From: Schistosoma mansoni
Taxonomy: Eukaryota; Platyhelminthes; Trematoda; Strigeidida; Schistosomatidae
Assembly (NCBI RefSeq): GCF_000237925.1
Contig: NW_017386025.1
Coordinates: 1,302,001-1,366,000 of the forward strand
Reading direction: 5' to 3'
DNA: 64,000 nt
Shown: in pieces, positions 33,491-47,300 of the stretch
Layout of the letters: every line of letters begins with the position of its first letter
How positions within the stretch are numbered: the first letter of the stretch is position 1
Notes under the pieces: model-generated
Told to the model about the DNA's origin: nothing
The model's input: the letters and a program-made list of their open reading frames with translations, nothing else
Databases searched by the model: none
Translations under genes and position numbers: made by a program

Positions 33491-34375
33491 TAGGATGACC
33501 TTAGAATTGATTTGGATTTTCTGTCTGTGCAAAGCGGTTCATCATACCACTGACTAGAGACTCTACTCAACAAACATTGTTCGTGAGAATATCCAACATC
33601 TGATGCAATAATATCAGAAATGTGACTAGAATCTGATTCGTCCGGAACGTACTTGTCACAATCATTGAGAATATCACTGAAGATCAATCTATTATGATGA
33701 CGAATAGCATTTGATATGACATTAGAATGTGATCTTCCTGAAATATTTCCCTCAAATTTATCAAGAGTTTTATTAGAGAAAAATGGACATTAGAAAAATC
33801 AGAATCTACCAAAACAAAGTCCGGTTCTAGATCATGATTCGATTCACTAAACATATTTTCCTTAGATTTGAAAGAAATTTCATCAGAAATATGTTAATAA
33901 TTATGACAAACCACATCTGGTCCAATAACACGAGAAATCTGATAGGACGTTGATTGGTTAGAAACTTTTGTCTCACAATGATTCTGGGTTTCACTCAACT
34001 CTGGACTCGTATGTGACGTTATACCGCTTCTCGAAGTTTTGGATGAAGATAAGTGATCATTGGGAACATCCAACTTAATAGGATCATAATAGCAAACTTC
34101 AGCTTTAGTTTCAGCGAAATGAACCAGGATGTTACAAACTGACTGAATCTGTCCAGCTTTACCACATTTAAAGCATTCAGAAATACACATGAATTACATA
34201 GATGAAGCTTGCCACAGAAGTATTTGCCAAACTTGTGCTCATCGTCGTGAACTGTTCTACAATTTGGTAAATTGTTACCTGAATAACCTTGATTACATAC
34301 TGGACTGCGATGACGTAGTAAAGTAGTCGAATTTCTGATGTTCTGGCGAGTCATTTCAACAACTTTTTCTCCCAT
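33490..34375 (-). pseudogene. Retroelement gag-like relic with two zinc knuckles
   Basis: Two minus-strand frames overlap with a frameshift. The first (from ATG 34375) holds FGKYFCGKLHLCNSC, a knuckle in which the first Cys is Tyr. The second (33894-34190) holds CFKCGKAGQIQSVC, which has CX2CX4-X-X4C spacing with Gln in place of His. After them comes a long Ser/Asp/His-rich hydrophilic tail running to about 33490. Tandem CCHC knuckles followed by a hydrophilic region fit a retrotransposon Gag. Both knuckles have lost a ligand and the frame is broken. Confidence 0.6.
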
Positions 34376-34379
34376 GATA

Positions 34380-35030
34380 AAAATTTGTACTGGTCAACAG
34401 GACGGAAAACAGACAAACTAAAGCTTATAAACCATGACTACAAGTTATGAATTCTAAATGAATGTCTCTTATTCGAACACTTCAGTGTCCCTGATAACAT
34501 GAATGGAAAATTTTTTGGTAAATTTCTAGATTTTTCACGATCCTAAAACTGGTTAACCACTAATTATTCTTACAGTTAAAGGACTCCGTTGTAGCTCATC
34601 TTAAAGAATCATGGAGGTGAGTTTTAATTTAACCTTTTTACTGCTCACGTAGCCATGAAAACATTAACGCTTTTTAGTTCCTGATAAGAAATGAATTGGT
34701 AAGATAGGAACTTATGAAATTTCAAAAATTACACTTTAGCAAGTTTGAATATATTAAATTTCATCTATTACATGGATTCAAAACATTGAAAAGGACTAGT
34801 TAAAGGACCATATTTATCTAGCATACTATAATCAACTTTCGGGGAGGGGAAACATTGAACAGTGGATACCACTATAAAAGAAAAAAAATAGACTAATAGG
34901 CTAAGATTGCGTTGGGAACCTCAACAAAAGGTATCAGAGACAACGAAAACGAGTGGACAGACCTATAACCTATACGTTTAGTATATTTTGATGTTATTAA
35001 AAGGAGCAATCCATAAGACCTATCTCGTAC
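34380..35030. other. Intergenic, no feature seen
   Basis: AT-rich and short of open frames. Lies between the gag relic and an SM-alpha relic. Confidence 0.4.
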
Positions 35031-35039
35031 TTTTGAAAC

Positions 35040-35170
35040 GTATTAGCTGGACGTAAATTCGTCCTTGTGGTGATATTCACACTAAGAATCGAACTTAGCA
35101 CCCGCCACTGTTAATGTCGAAGCTTTGCTCACTCAGCTAGTGAGAGCAGATAGCTACTAACTTGTTAATT
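35040..35170 (-). repeat. SM-alpha retroposon relic with tRNA-like head
   Basis: On the minus strand: TAGCTGAGTGAGCAAAG (A-box-like), AAGTTCGATTCTTAG (B-box-like), GTGTGAATATC, and AGGACGAATTTACGTCCAGC. The order and motifs match SM-alpha, but the hammerhead core is scrambled. Confidence 0.5.
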
Positions 35171-35948
35171 GTCCAAACTGTTAATTCACAAGTGTTGATA
35201 TTGTCCTGTTCTCGACGTGCAGAACTGAATTTTTATCAGTTTTTATTGCCATATGTTAATCTTGAGCAATTACCAAGAAAGACTAGTCAAAATCTAGTTC
35301 CAAATATCAAGAACAGAATAAAATAAACCATTAAGACTTACACTCTAAAGTATCGACTTCTAATTCTACTAAATTTCTAAGTACCTGGGCAACAGATGAG
35401 TACTGTTTCTACGGAGACCTATTTACCTTTCAAACCTATACTTACTGCTCTAATTTTGTAGATGTGTTTTCACAAAACTAAATAACTGAAGTCTAAACGA
35501 GTTACTGGATGTTTCAAGGTTCATAATAGACGTGAATGGGTTACAGAACCATAGATGAACAAACGGTACCGGATATCATGGAATTGTATTTGTTCTCTTC
35601 TGGATTAAAACGTTACCTAAAATAATCGAGGTTTGTCTCCTTAGAAAACCGACTTCCTCGGCTTCAGTGTATGTGATATATCCGGATATATTAGTACTGA
35701 CATGCAGAAATAGAGGTGGAGCGTGATCTGAATCGGTGGACCTAAGAATGAAAGTGAGTTAGGTGTGTTGATATTTAAGCTAATGGACAACGAATGTTTA
35801 GTAAAAGTTAAATACTAAAACAGTAAAGAGGGTCTATTTGCTTTAAAAAAAAACTTGTTACATAAATAAATACATAAAAAAATAGAACAGAAATGGTTTC
35901 TGGAACAAAAACAAACGATTGATACACAATGCAATACGGCCCTGAAAC

Positions 35949-35954
35949 TTTATT
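35949..35954 (-). terminator. Candidate poly(A) signal of the CHAF1B gene
   Basis: AATAAA on the minus strand, 37 bases past the stop codon at 35991-35993. Confidence 0.55.
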
Positions 35955-35990
35955 GTTTTTTTAGCAGCCTTATAGGAGATCATGATAAAT

Positions 35991-36020
35991 TTATGTCATT
36001 GATTGGGAAGTTGACGAATC
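35991..36020 (-). CDS. CHAF1B: CHAF1B exon 7, terminal
   Basis: 30 nt after acceptor TTCTTTTAG, encoding DSSTSQSMT and TAA. If intron 6 (113 bp) were retained the frame would stop almost at once, at the TAG a few bases after the donor. Confidence 0.75.
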   Translation of the reverse strand, partial: DSSTSQSMT

Positions 36021-39000
36021 CTAAAAGAAAAAGAAACGCAAAAATTTTCAGAAAATTCAAATAATGAATTAAGTAACATTGAGTAAATATTTAGAATGAA
36101 CGAGATAATGATAAAGTAGTACTTCTAACCTACCTTGATTTCTATAATATCTTTCTCCTCAAATTTATTGGCTTTGAGGTTTGTTGGGCGGAAATCAGAG
36201 TCATTTGGTAATTTTTTTGAAATTTGAGAGTTATCTGTTCTACTGTTACCAGTTATATTCCCATCACTGAAAGAAACCAAAGTGGTCAACTGTACACGTC
36301 GTTTTTGTTTGGATACAGTTGAGGCACCATCGACAACAGTGGGATTATTATTGACGCTGAAAGGTAGTTTGTTAAATGGTGTATATGAAAATTAAAAATT
36401 CAATCTATTAAAAAAAACAACTTGCTTAAAGATATGTGTGTAAATCAGTCATTAATTTATTAAATTTATGATTTTAATATCCGATAAAAAATGGGTTGTT
36501 TATAAGGAAAGGATAACGCCTAATTAATAGTGATGAAATATATCTTCTTTAAATCATACATTATAATTAACATATCCATGTAAACCAAGGTTCCAATCCA
36601 TTACAGAGAACTGAACAAAAGTATATATTCAAAAGAAAGTAATTACAGACTTTAAAACATACACTCAAATTACACCCTATTTGTAATTCACGAATTGATC
36701 AAAATGTTTGATATCTTAATCACCCAATGATTGTAATTATAAGCAAAGATAGATGGTGGCTAGCAGTGGAATCCAGGATGAGCGTTTCGTCCTATTTGCG
36801 ACTCGTCAGCTGGATATGCCTGCGTAGCAGAGTTAATATTCACTTTAGGATTCCACTGTTGGCCAACACCCAACTTTGCTTATAATGCTTGTGATTTCAG
36901 GCAATATTGAGGCAAACCGCACAGGATGCACACATGCCAATAACAGACTGATTAATTGCAGTCCTAAACATCAATAGGAAGATCCAGAGAAACAACACAA
37001 AAAAGGAATAACGACTTATGAAATCACGAGTCAGTATAAGCTGGACCACCATTGAAAATCGGGAAGCACTGGACGGCCATTTTGTCCTAGTATGGGGCTC
37101 AGAAGTGTGCATTCACGATCTCGCATGTAAGACTTGAACCTAAGACCTTCGGTCTCGCGCGCGAACGCTTAACCCTTAGACCACTGAGCCGGCATCCGAC
37201 GATCTTAATATCTAACTTTAATCTATCCATGATCTTACGCAACCATTCATCTATTATCTGAGGTAGATACCTGCCTCTACCTGACACGGATTGGACTCCA
37301 CTGATCACAGCTTCTCACCAGAACTCCAAGAAATCCATCTTGAAGCCAGTCACCAGTAAGCACATGATTATTATCAGGATGGGGTTTTAAGGAGATTGTA
37401 GCAATTTTATTAGTTGAATTCATGGTGTAATAGATAAGCAAAACAATTGGCTAAATTAAGTGTACATACGAGTTAGATTTGATGGGGAATTGATTAAACC
37501 GAAAATATATAGCTTATATTATTTTAGAAATAGGAAATGTTGGCAATAAAAGATACACAGTCGATTGCTATAAGCAATAAATTTACCTTGATTCTGACAA
37601 CTTTTCTTCAGTGGTTGGTTTATTTGAGTCAGGAACTGTGGTAGATGAAATATTAGATTTTGAAGGATTGTTTGTTTCCTTGATAGGGTCGCTATCTGCA
37701 TCCCCTACTACGGATGATAACATTTCAACGTCATTACTCTGACATTTATCTGTTTCACTAACAGCATTCTCGATTGAGATAGGCTGTGGATTAGGCGCAC
37801 CAAATGTACCGCGATAAAACGCGCCAAGTTCACCATGAGCGAAATGAATCAGAGAGCAGTAACCATCAGTAGAACAGATTACAACTAAATGTCCGTCTTT
37901 AGACCATGATGCATCATTTAAAGCTTGATAATGAAGCTGAGAAACCTGAAATATACAAAAATATTTTGACTGACAGCACACAAACTAGTAATTAAGTACA
38001 GGTTAATCTGATGAACAAGACATTGAGTTACATTGATTGAACAAGATGACGGTTCATTGTGAAAACTACCTTCGAAACAAACAAATTTCATCACAAAACA
38101 CCTGAGTAAGTTATTAATATGACTTGAGCAATCATACATAACAGTTAGACAACATATTAACAGCTAAGTGTATATGCACGTCTATAGTTAACCAACATAA
38201 TACACACTAGCAATAAGCTCTACAAATTTGATTTTATATACACCGGTTATAAATGCTTTTGAAAGCAAACTCTAGTAAGGATATGCCAATCTGCAAGTCA
38301 GCATACTAAAAAGTGAAATTTTCAGTAGAATATACACTTTTTCTACATGTTTTTCTTGTATCTTGAGAACAAACAGATCCTTAAATTGGATTGAGATCAG
38401 TGGGATCGAGCCGTTTATTATTAGAAAAGTTGAATTATTTACTCTGATTATTGAATTATTTGTTTATATTACCTATAGGAGCAGAGACAATTTCCTTACA
38501 TAATAACATAAAAACCATCTCTTAACTAATAACTCAATCATCGTGAATGATGACCGGAGAATCGCGCATAGTCCACGGACTCCTTCCAGTCAGAAGATAA
38601 AGATGACAAGCACATTAATTCACCATTGTACTCTATTCACTCATGACTTAGAACTTATACAGAAATACACCTTAAATATCTGACCGCACAGCAACACAGT
38701 TAATAAGTTACATTGTTTACACGACTCAGTCATAAGTGATACAAAGACGAAGCAATAGGGAAATAATTAATTAATTATAAATCTGAAACTGTTATACATA
38801 CAACAAAGATTTATGGTTCAAACAAAAGCTTATAAATAGAACATAAAAATAAGCATCTAATCATTATACAATAAAAATGTAAATAAATCTCAGTAGGATA
38901 CTTCTGAAAGTTCAACGTTTCTAAAATCCTCTTCCATATGATAGTTAGTCAACAATCCTTTAATATAAATATATTTTATCTTTTAATTCCTAATATTCAT

Positions 39001-41316
39001 TATGTAAAGTTGCTATTTTGATAAGAAAGTTATTTATGTCGACTGCTAACAAAGTCCTAATTTTGATTTAGTCATAGATCTTTAAATCTTTCTGAGTGCT
39101 AAGTGAATGGCAAATAATATATGAAAATGAGTAACTAGAAATGGTCGATAATATATTAATGTAAGGAACGGCGCTTATTATACTTGTAAGATATATTTAC
39201 ATCTAAGTTTTTTAGAAAAATTTGAGCTAAAACAAGTGGTGAATGTAGCAAATACAACACACGACGGATATGGAAATTTATTAAAAAGATAAATAATTAC
39301 TAAACAATGTGAAATTATGCATACCTGAGCAAATGGTACAGTTTGTTGAGTATCATAAAAGAGAACACTATCCTCCAATACCAAGCAAAACAGCCATCGA
39401 TATGCAAGATTAAACAAGCTAGTACATTGATTTGTGGCATTCTGACAGTTTAAGTTAACCTGTCTTAATTGAAACGGTTGAGGACAAAAGCGAACTGCAA
39501 CAACTGGCTTAGAACCTGTTGGCAAACTGACTACAGGACGAGTGAAGTTCGAACGTACAAAAATATGCGCTGCATGTTGAGGAGCAACTAGTGGAATAGC
39601 AGTATCTACAATTTTATCTGACTGTTCAAATCCATTGGTTGAAGAAATTATAGTTGAATTGGTTAATCCAGCAAATGTAGCATCTTCAAGATTACCAGAT
39701 GGGCAAACAAGAAGTAAACCATCCGGACTAAAAGTAAGACGTCGAAAAAACGACTTCCAAGAATCATCCTATGAAATAAATAAACGTAAATAATAAATTG
39801 AAGTGAAAACTCTACACATTTGAAACAGCAGATGCAGTCAATACATATTGACTATCATAGATCTACTCTACTCATAAATGTAATATGGAATGGTATAATG
39901 ATACAAGTGACTGAAGGGGGTAAATGAAAAAATGTGTGAATTAAGTTTCTACGATGGCTACATAGAACAAAATCTTTCTAATGATTCCTTTCAATTACCC
40001 ATTAATGAAGAATGTAACTAAATTAAAAATGATGAATATAATGTAACCCTTAAATATAATATAAGTATTGAAGCAAATAAATCAAAGTACAAAATATTGA
40101 GACTGGAAAGACAACTACTACAGCTATCATTAATTTAGATAAACTAAAAAGGAAAGACATTATTTCTATCCTTAAATGATAGGTAATAAGCAACTTTACG
40201 ACCAATCATTGTTCTAGTGACTTTTGAGGAGAATTTTATGTAGTACGGTTTAATCAACAACAGAAAATCAGTAGGATAGGGCTAAATGGTAATGATAACA
40301 ACATTCCATTCAAAAGTGATTAATTTTTCATAGTGTTTCTAATTTGGGGTAAGATAAATAACATTTTTGAATTGTTGAACTCTGAATATAGTTATATACT
40401 AGGTCTTACATTATCAATTAGTTTCGTTAGAACTAACCATAAAACTAAAATCGATTGTTTAACCCAGATGAAAGGTAAACTTAATTTAATTAAAAGGGAA
40501 TTTTTCGTTCTAGAGGAAAAAAAGTGATCAAGACAAATTAATGACCACTATTTCGAACAATATCGTCTAGCATGTTTTTAATGAAATAACGAAGAAATTC
40601 CATAAGAAATAATTCTGAAAAATCAACAGATTACTGATATTAGCCAGAGAACTGGTTACAATGTTAATCATTCCTTGTAGAATATCACTTAAGAAATTAT
40701 CATATACTACTACTAATTATTGAAATAACACTTTCAGCTAATATTTCCCCTAGAACTCAGTTATTTCTTACAGATCCTTAGACTTGCATATTAACGATTG
40801 CTTTAACATTTCTGTTACCATTCTCAAGTTCATGTAAAGGTAAAGAAGTTAACCCAATGACCGATTGTATCAGTTGAAAGATCATATTTTATTTCCCTAG
40901 TTTACGAGAAAATATTCTTTCCTTAATTAAGCATTCTTTAATTCGTAAGATTTCAATAAAAGACTATGAAAAACAGTGAGATAAAATTAGAATAAATCTG
41001 TTGAACTACTTGTAAGTAGCAAGCAAAGAAATGTGTAGCTAATCCATTTTATACCATGTATATGTCGACTAAAAAAGGGTGCCTCATTTCATTATTTGGA
41101 ACTGATTTGGAATAAAAATAACAGTAATCGTATCTATTTAGAGTGATCGCACTAGTTAAAAAGGAGTATAACTCCATGATTGTATGTAAAAAATTGCAAA
41201 TAAAAACCGTTTGATCATATGCTTAGAATACAAGAAGACTACAACGCGTCATGGATAATGCTTCTCAACACGTAACAATTGTGGTATAAATATAAATCAG
41301 AGGCTTATGCTAAGTT

Positions 41317-41362
<46 letters not shown>

Positions 41363-44300
41363 CTTGCCTCACTCGCATGATGCCAGATTATAATCAGTGT
41401 GTATTTTAAAATTTATTCCTAACACAGTGGATCTGATGAACGTACTTGAAATAATCGTTGTTTTCCAGCTTTAGACACATGTGCTAAACAATTTTTAGTT
41501 CCAGCACGATATATTCGACAAGCTCGATCACTGCTTAAACTTGCGACATAAAATCCTAATGGATCCCAAGCAACACCTTGTACATAATGTTTGTGATCAC
41601 GCAGAATTAAGGTCTTGATTGTAGGCTGACTGGTATTTGCACTTGGGGCAGGTGCATTCTCAGGTCGATTAGAAGGATTATTCTCTGGACCCACTTCTCC
41701 AACACTGCTGAAATCTTCAGCTGGCAGAGCAGATGACGGTGACGGAATTAAGTCAAGGTGCCAAATTATGATTGAATGATCAACAGACCCGGATATAAGT
41801 GCACGTTCATCTGGAGACCAACAAACATCGTAGATATCTTCTAGATGACGTCTAGTTCCAAAGAAATACATAATATACACTTTAGATATGATAGAAAACG
41901 ACAGGTAAAATATTTTTTGATCATATGGAAATGTTCATAGAATAATTCTAACGCTTAGTGTAAGTAATGTCCCTTGTAAATGATTGAGAAAAACATTTGC
42001 TGTAACACATTAACAGCTAAAATGCACACCTGATGTTTGCTTGATGAATAAATTGAATGACAAATCGATTCCATTTTTTAAATAGATTCATAGAGTAATA
42101 AGGGGATGTTAGGTACAAATGAATTCTGTAACCAATCATATTAATTACAGAAGATTTGTTTCAATCACCCGAAAAGGTACCACGCTTTTAGTACGATATT
42201 TGTCAATTTGATCAGTGAAAGATTATGTTGTTTTGTAGTAAGAGGGAAAAAAGTCAACTACGTATGAGTAGACATTCAGGAGGTAAATTTTATTCGTAAA
42301 ACTTTTAGCGATTAAATTTCAAGTGAATCCAACGTTTCGTTTAGTTATCTGGTTCAAGCTTTTTCAAGGAAATATAATCAAACATCAAAATTATCGAATA
42401 TAAATAAGTACATGGTTGTCCAGTTAACTATAATAAACAGATCATCCAATCATGTTAACAATGTTGAAAGTAAGAATTTGTTGTAGTGAGTATGAGACAT
42501 CTAAGGTGGGTAAAGAAAAGTGTGTTAAGATAATAGTTGTATGTATATGTAAGTGGATCTGAGATTAGAGAAAAAAATTTCATTGACTATACATCACCTC
42601 TGATCGGTGACTTTTTGATGGAGACAGACAATTTTATAGTTGATATGAGTTAAACATGTTACAGAATACATAAAATGGCGATAAGGAAAAAAAAAATTAA
42701 AAAAATTTATGAATTGCATTCTGAGGGGATATATAAAGATAATGTAAACGTTTGCTATAAATCAACAGAATAAATATAGCTCATGTGATATAGTATCTGA
42801 AATTCCCGATAAAGTTGACTATTTGGAAATTCTTTAGAACTTCAAGTTAAATGAACTTACTTGATTCACAAAAAGTTAGGGATAGCATAAACTATATTTT
42901 TATCAATATTTAAGTCATGATTAGAACATTATTATACAGAATTCCAAAATATATCTAAATGATTATTGACCAGTACTTGATTTCAAAAAAATAAAACAAA
43001 TGGTTACAATCGAAGGATTTTGGAATGTGTGTTACACTTGTCCAAAGCACAGTGATGCTCTGGAACATCTTAACAACAGCAGTTAATTTAAGATCAAAGA
43101 GTGACTGTATTGGTTAAATGTGTTGAGCACTTACATATAAATCGATTCTAATCAATGATAAAATCATAGATCATACATACGAATACTAGCCTGATACATT
43201 TCTGTTGATTTTCATTTTGTCAGTTAGTTATCATCCTCGTAACACGGCAAACACTGGAATGAAATACATTTTTAAACCAGGTTCTAAAATAGTTAATATG
43301 TGTCCTTACAATATGTGTCAGCCCAAAAACATTACCAGAATTCATTCCAGAGAAGCGAGGGAAAATCGATATAAGGAAAGAAAATCAGATCAAAAATAAT
43401 GATATCAATACTAGCAGAGAACTTAAATTAAAAATGATAAAAAATGTAACCTAAAATGTAACATCAAAATTCCAAGATAATACGACTCCTACGATTTAAA
43501 GGATGATAGAAGTAGAAGCGGACTGCATCTGCATTGAACCGAGACTTATTTCGAAGTAAGAAAACTATTTACTAATTGGTTAAACCGTATAAAGTCCAAT
43601 ACTGTTGATAATCAGTCGTTCATTTTGGTAGAGTCAGTCGGTCAGCTACAACATAGGACCAGGCACATACATGGATTGGTCCAAGTTGCTACACCTCATT
43701 AGCACAACAAGATGAACACCATATTCATAAAAGTAGTTACTTCAATGGTAGTCATATATAAAAGAAAGGTTGTGTATAAGGGTATAGTACAGAAAGAAAG
43801 ATATAAAGTAATTTTAATCTCATGGTTTAAGGGAAGACAAAGTGTGTATGTACTTTCTCCATTGTGATCGATTTTCAGCCATATCACACAGAGTCTCCAA
43901 CCACTAGTTACGATAGTCATGCGGACCCCAACCAAGTAGTCTGCATCTACTGACAAGGCTCGGACCAGAAGTTAGTGACCTCAAGCTCTGATGTCACGTT
44001 TTGGTTTGGCCGCCCCTAACTTTCTTCCAACCATCCCCTATACTAGTCAGCATTGCGCGTCATGGTAATCGGTGTTAATGCATAAGTAACACGTGGCCCA
44101 ACCATCTCAGTCGATAAAGATTTAAAACCTCATCAACTGATTTACCATCATTCCCTGATACCCTACATTCAACTTCACTATTACTTACCCGGTGATCCCA
44201 GAAGATGTTGGCGAAATTTCTAAGACATCTGTGATCAAATAGTAGCATCTTACGGGTATCTTCTACTCTCAATGGTCACGTTTCTCAGCCGTAAAGTAGA

Positions 44301-47300
44301 ACAGAACGAACAACTGCGCAGTATAATCGTCCCTTAATTGATAGACGGATATCTCGCCTCCGCAATAAGTGATGTGAGTTGGCAAAAGCCAAACGAGCTT
44401 TTTGAATCTGTGCAGAGATTTCGTCACACACAAAACCATTAGGGTCGCCAGATACACGGAGGGTGTATTTCATCGGCTGTCCATTTTGGCGAGGTGAAGT
44501 CAAATGAATGACCTCTTCAGGATCCTGTATGCGTGTTTCGGAGACACAACATACATCAATGGTACGACATTCTAGGGTTTTAGCTAAGGAGGCCTGCTAG
44601 CCAATTTGACACAGTAAGCGTACGTTGAAGGCTTCAATGTGTAGATTGGAGCGAGGTTTTAGTAGATCTGGGACAGTGTTTTGCGCACTAGAATAGTTGG
44701 CCATGGTGACAGTTGAGGAGGAATCCAAAAAAGGAAGTTTAATGTTGAAAGTCGAGGTAGGAGGAATAATAGGAATTGAATGAGGAGACTGATTACGAAT
44801 ACAGTAATCTTGAGTGCTGTTAAAGGTATGACGGCGGTTATCATTTCCAGGTTGCCCACACCGTGGAAGGGTTCTTTTGGAGGTACCTGATAAGGAAATC
44901 AAATTAAAAGTGGTCTTAGTGAGCTAAGAGTGTGACCACAGTGTCCAAGGAACAACTCCTTGAGGCTGGTCACACACCTCTTTGGAATTTTTGTGTTATC
45001 TCAGTACTTGTTGAGACTTAACTGCCGAAGACGGATAGCCAAGGGGTTACGGAGAGGTATGTATTCTTAGGATCGACCTTTTTGAACCCCACCCTTCCTT
45101 GTGAGAAGGTAGTACCGCTGTTATGCCGGTTATCTGAAGGAAACACCTTAATGCCGTTACACCACTGTACAGTCAGTAGTACGACTTCGCCCTCGGACCT
45201 TGAGTTTGTTGCTTTCTGTTTTACCAGTCTTCAAACGACCTGCCTGGCATGGTAGGACCTTGGGGACCGATTGTTCCCGCCAGTATAGCGAGATTGGTTC
45301 ATCACGATAGGCAACCCCGACAACCACGTCAAGGTAGCAGAAACGGTCAGAATTTTGATAAAACGTTTAATAGGCTATAATCAAATACATACAGACATAA
45401 GTTTTTTTCAAAGCTTTAAAAGTTAATGAAACTAAGTTAATATTGAGCTAAATTTTAGATTTCTAGGAAAGGACAAAAGATTTTAATGAGGTCATGAACT
45501 TTGAATCATTGAAATGGTTGATTTATACATTGTTATTCAATGAGGTGTAAGTTAAAATAAGAATTCAATAGAAAAAGGTGATTGAGCACAAAAGTGACAC
45601 TGATCGACAAAATATGCTAACTGTTGAAAATTGTAAAATTATGATATAAAAGTATGTGTACAAATTTTTAACACCAAATAAACGTGTCAACATTAAGCGA
45701 TATACAACTATGTAAAAGTATTTCATTTAACTGCAATACATCATTTCAATTTCAAGTCATTGAAAACGTTTTCTATTCAATGAAAATCAGAATCTAAGAA
45801 ATGTAAATCACGGATTGAATTATGGAATAACAGTTTATTTATTTAAACACATACATATTGGTACAACAGGGCACCAGATATATATGCGCAACACAAAACA
45901 ATGAGAATGGGAAGAGAAAAGGGGTAAGATGCATATATAAAAAAATAAGAGTAATGATGGGGGAAACTGAAATGTACAACCAGAAGAACTTTCGCCGTTA
46001 AGGAGGTTATGACCACTCTCTATGAAGAAAGTAAAAGAAGGTTACAGCAGGATCGCCACTGGCTTCTATTCTGAGCCATATCTGATAACGTCTCTAGCCA
46101 CTGTGTTGCACCATCTCTTGGATCCCAGCCAGGGAGCTGTGAAGGACCAACAGAAGCTAGCCCTTTGCAGCTTTCTTTCATACCACGACACCATATCATA
46201 CACTGACCTCCTCTCCGCTTTTTCCAGTCAGTTCCAGTGTCGGCAAATAATGCACGACGTAGAATTCTCTGGGACGACATTCGTAGAACATGTCCAAGCC
46301 ACCGAAGTCGGTGTTTCAAGATGGTGACACCAATTGAATTATCGTTTCTGTGCCCGAACACACGATGCCGAACCTCTGAATTACTAACATGGTGTTGCCA
46401 CTGAATGTCAGCAATCCTTCGGAGATAAAGATGATCGAACACAGAGAGACGTCTAACATCCTCAACTCGGAGAGGCCAGGTTTCACAAGCATAGAACAAA
46501 AGTGCTCTTACCGACGCGTTGTAGATCCGACCTTTTACAGCCAGACTAACATCATGAAGACTCCAAAGATTGGCATAAGACGCTCTGGCTTTCATTATAC
46601 GTGCATCGATCTCATCACTCACGCCACAACCAACACTTATGTAGCTACCTAGATACACGAACTTCTCAACTACTTCAATCTGCTCACCATCCAGGGTGAG
46701 TACAGGATTAGAATCCTGCCAGTCTTGCAGAAGTATTTTGCACTTCGAAGGTGCAAAGTACAAACCGTACCTGCGGACACTGATTGCCAACTGATTAAGT
46801 GCGGATTGCATGCCTTGGGCATTATCGCACAGTAAGACAATATCATCTGCATACTCGAGGTCGAGAAGTCGTTCACCAGGCAGCAGATCCACACCTCCAT
46901 TACTTACATCCATCAGAGCTGTTTCCAGAATGTAATCGATGGCAAAGTTGAAGAGGAATGGTGAGATCGGGCAACCCTGTCTAACCCCACTGCTCGAATG
47001 GAACAAGGGAGAAAGGTGGTTGTATGCCCTCACTCTGCCTGAGGTGTTCGTATACAGGGCCTTTAAGATGTTAATGAACTTCTCAGGCACACCCTTCTTC
47101 AATAGACAATCCCAGAGAACAATCCTGTTCAACGAATCGAAGTCAGCCCTGATATCAATAAACACTACGATTGTTGGCCTATGATAAGTGTGACTGTGTT
47201 CTAACATTTGGGGGAGGGTGAAGATATGATCAATACATCGTCGACCAGAACGAAAACCAGCCTGCTCCTCGCGAGTCAATCGTTCTCGGGTTTTAAACAA

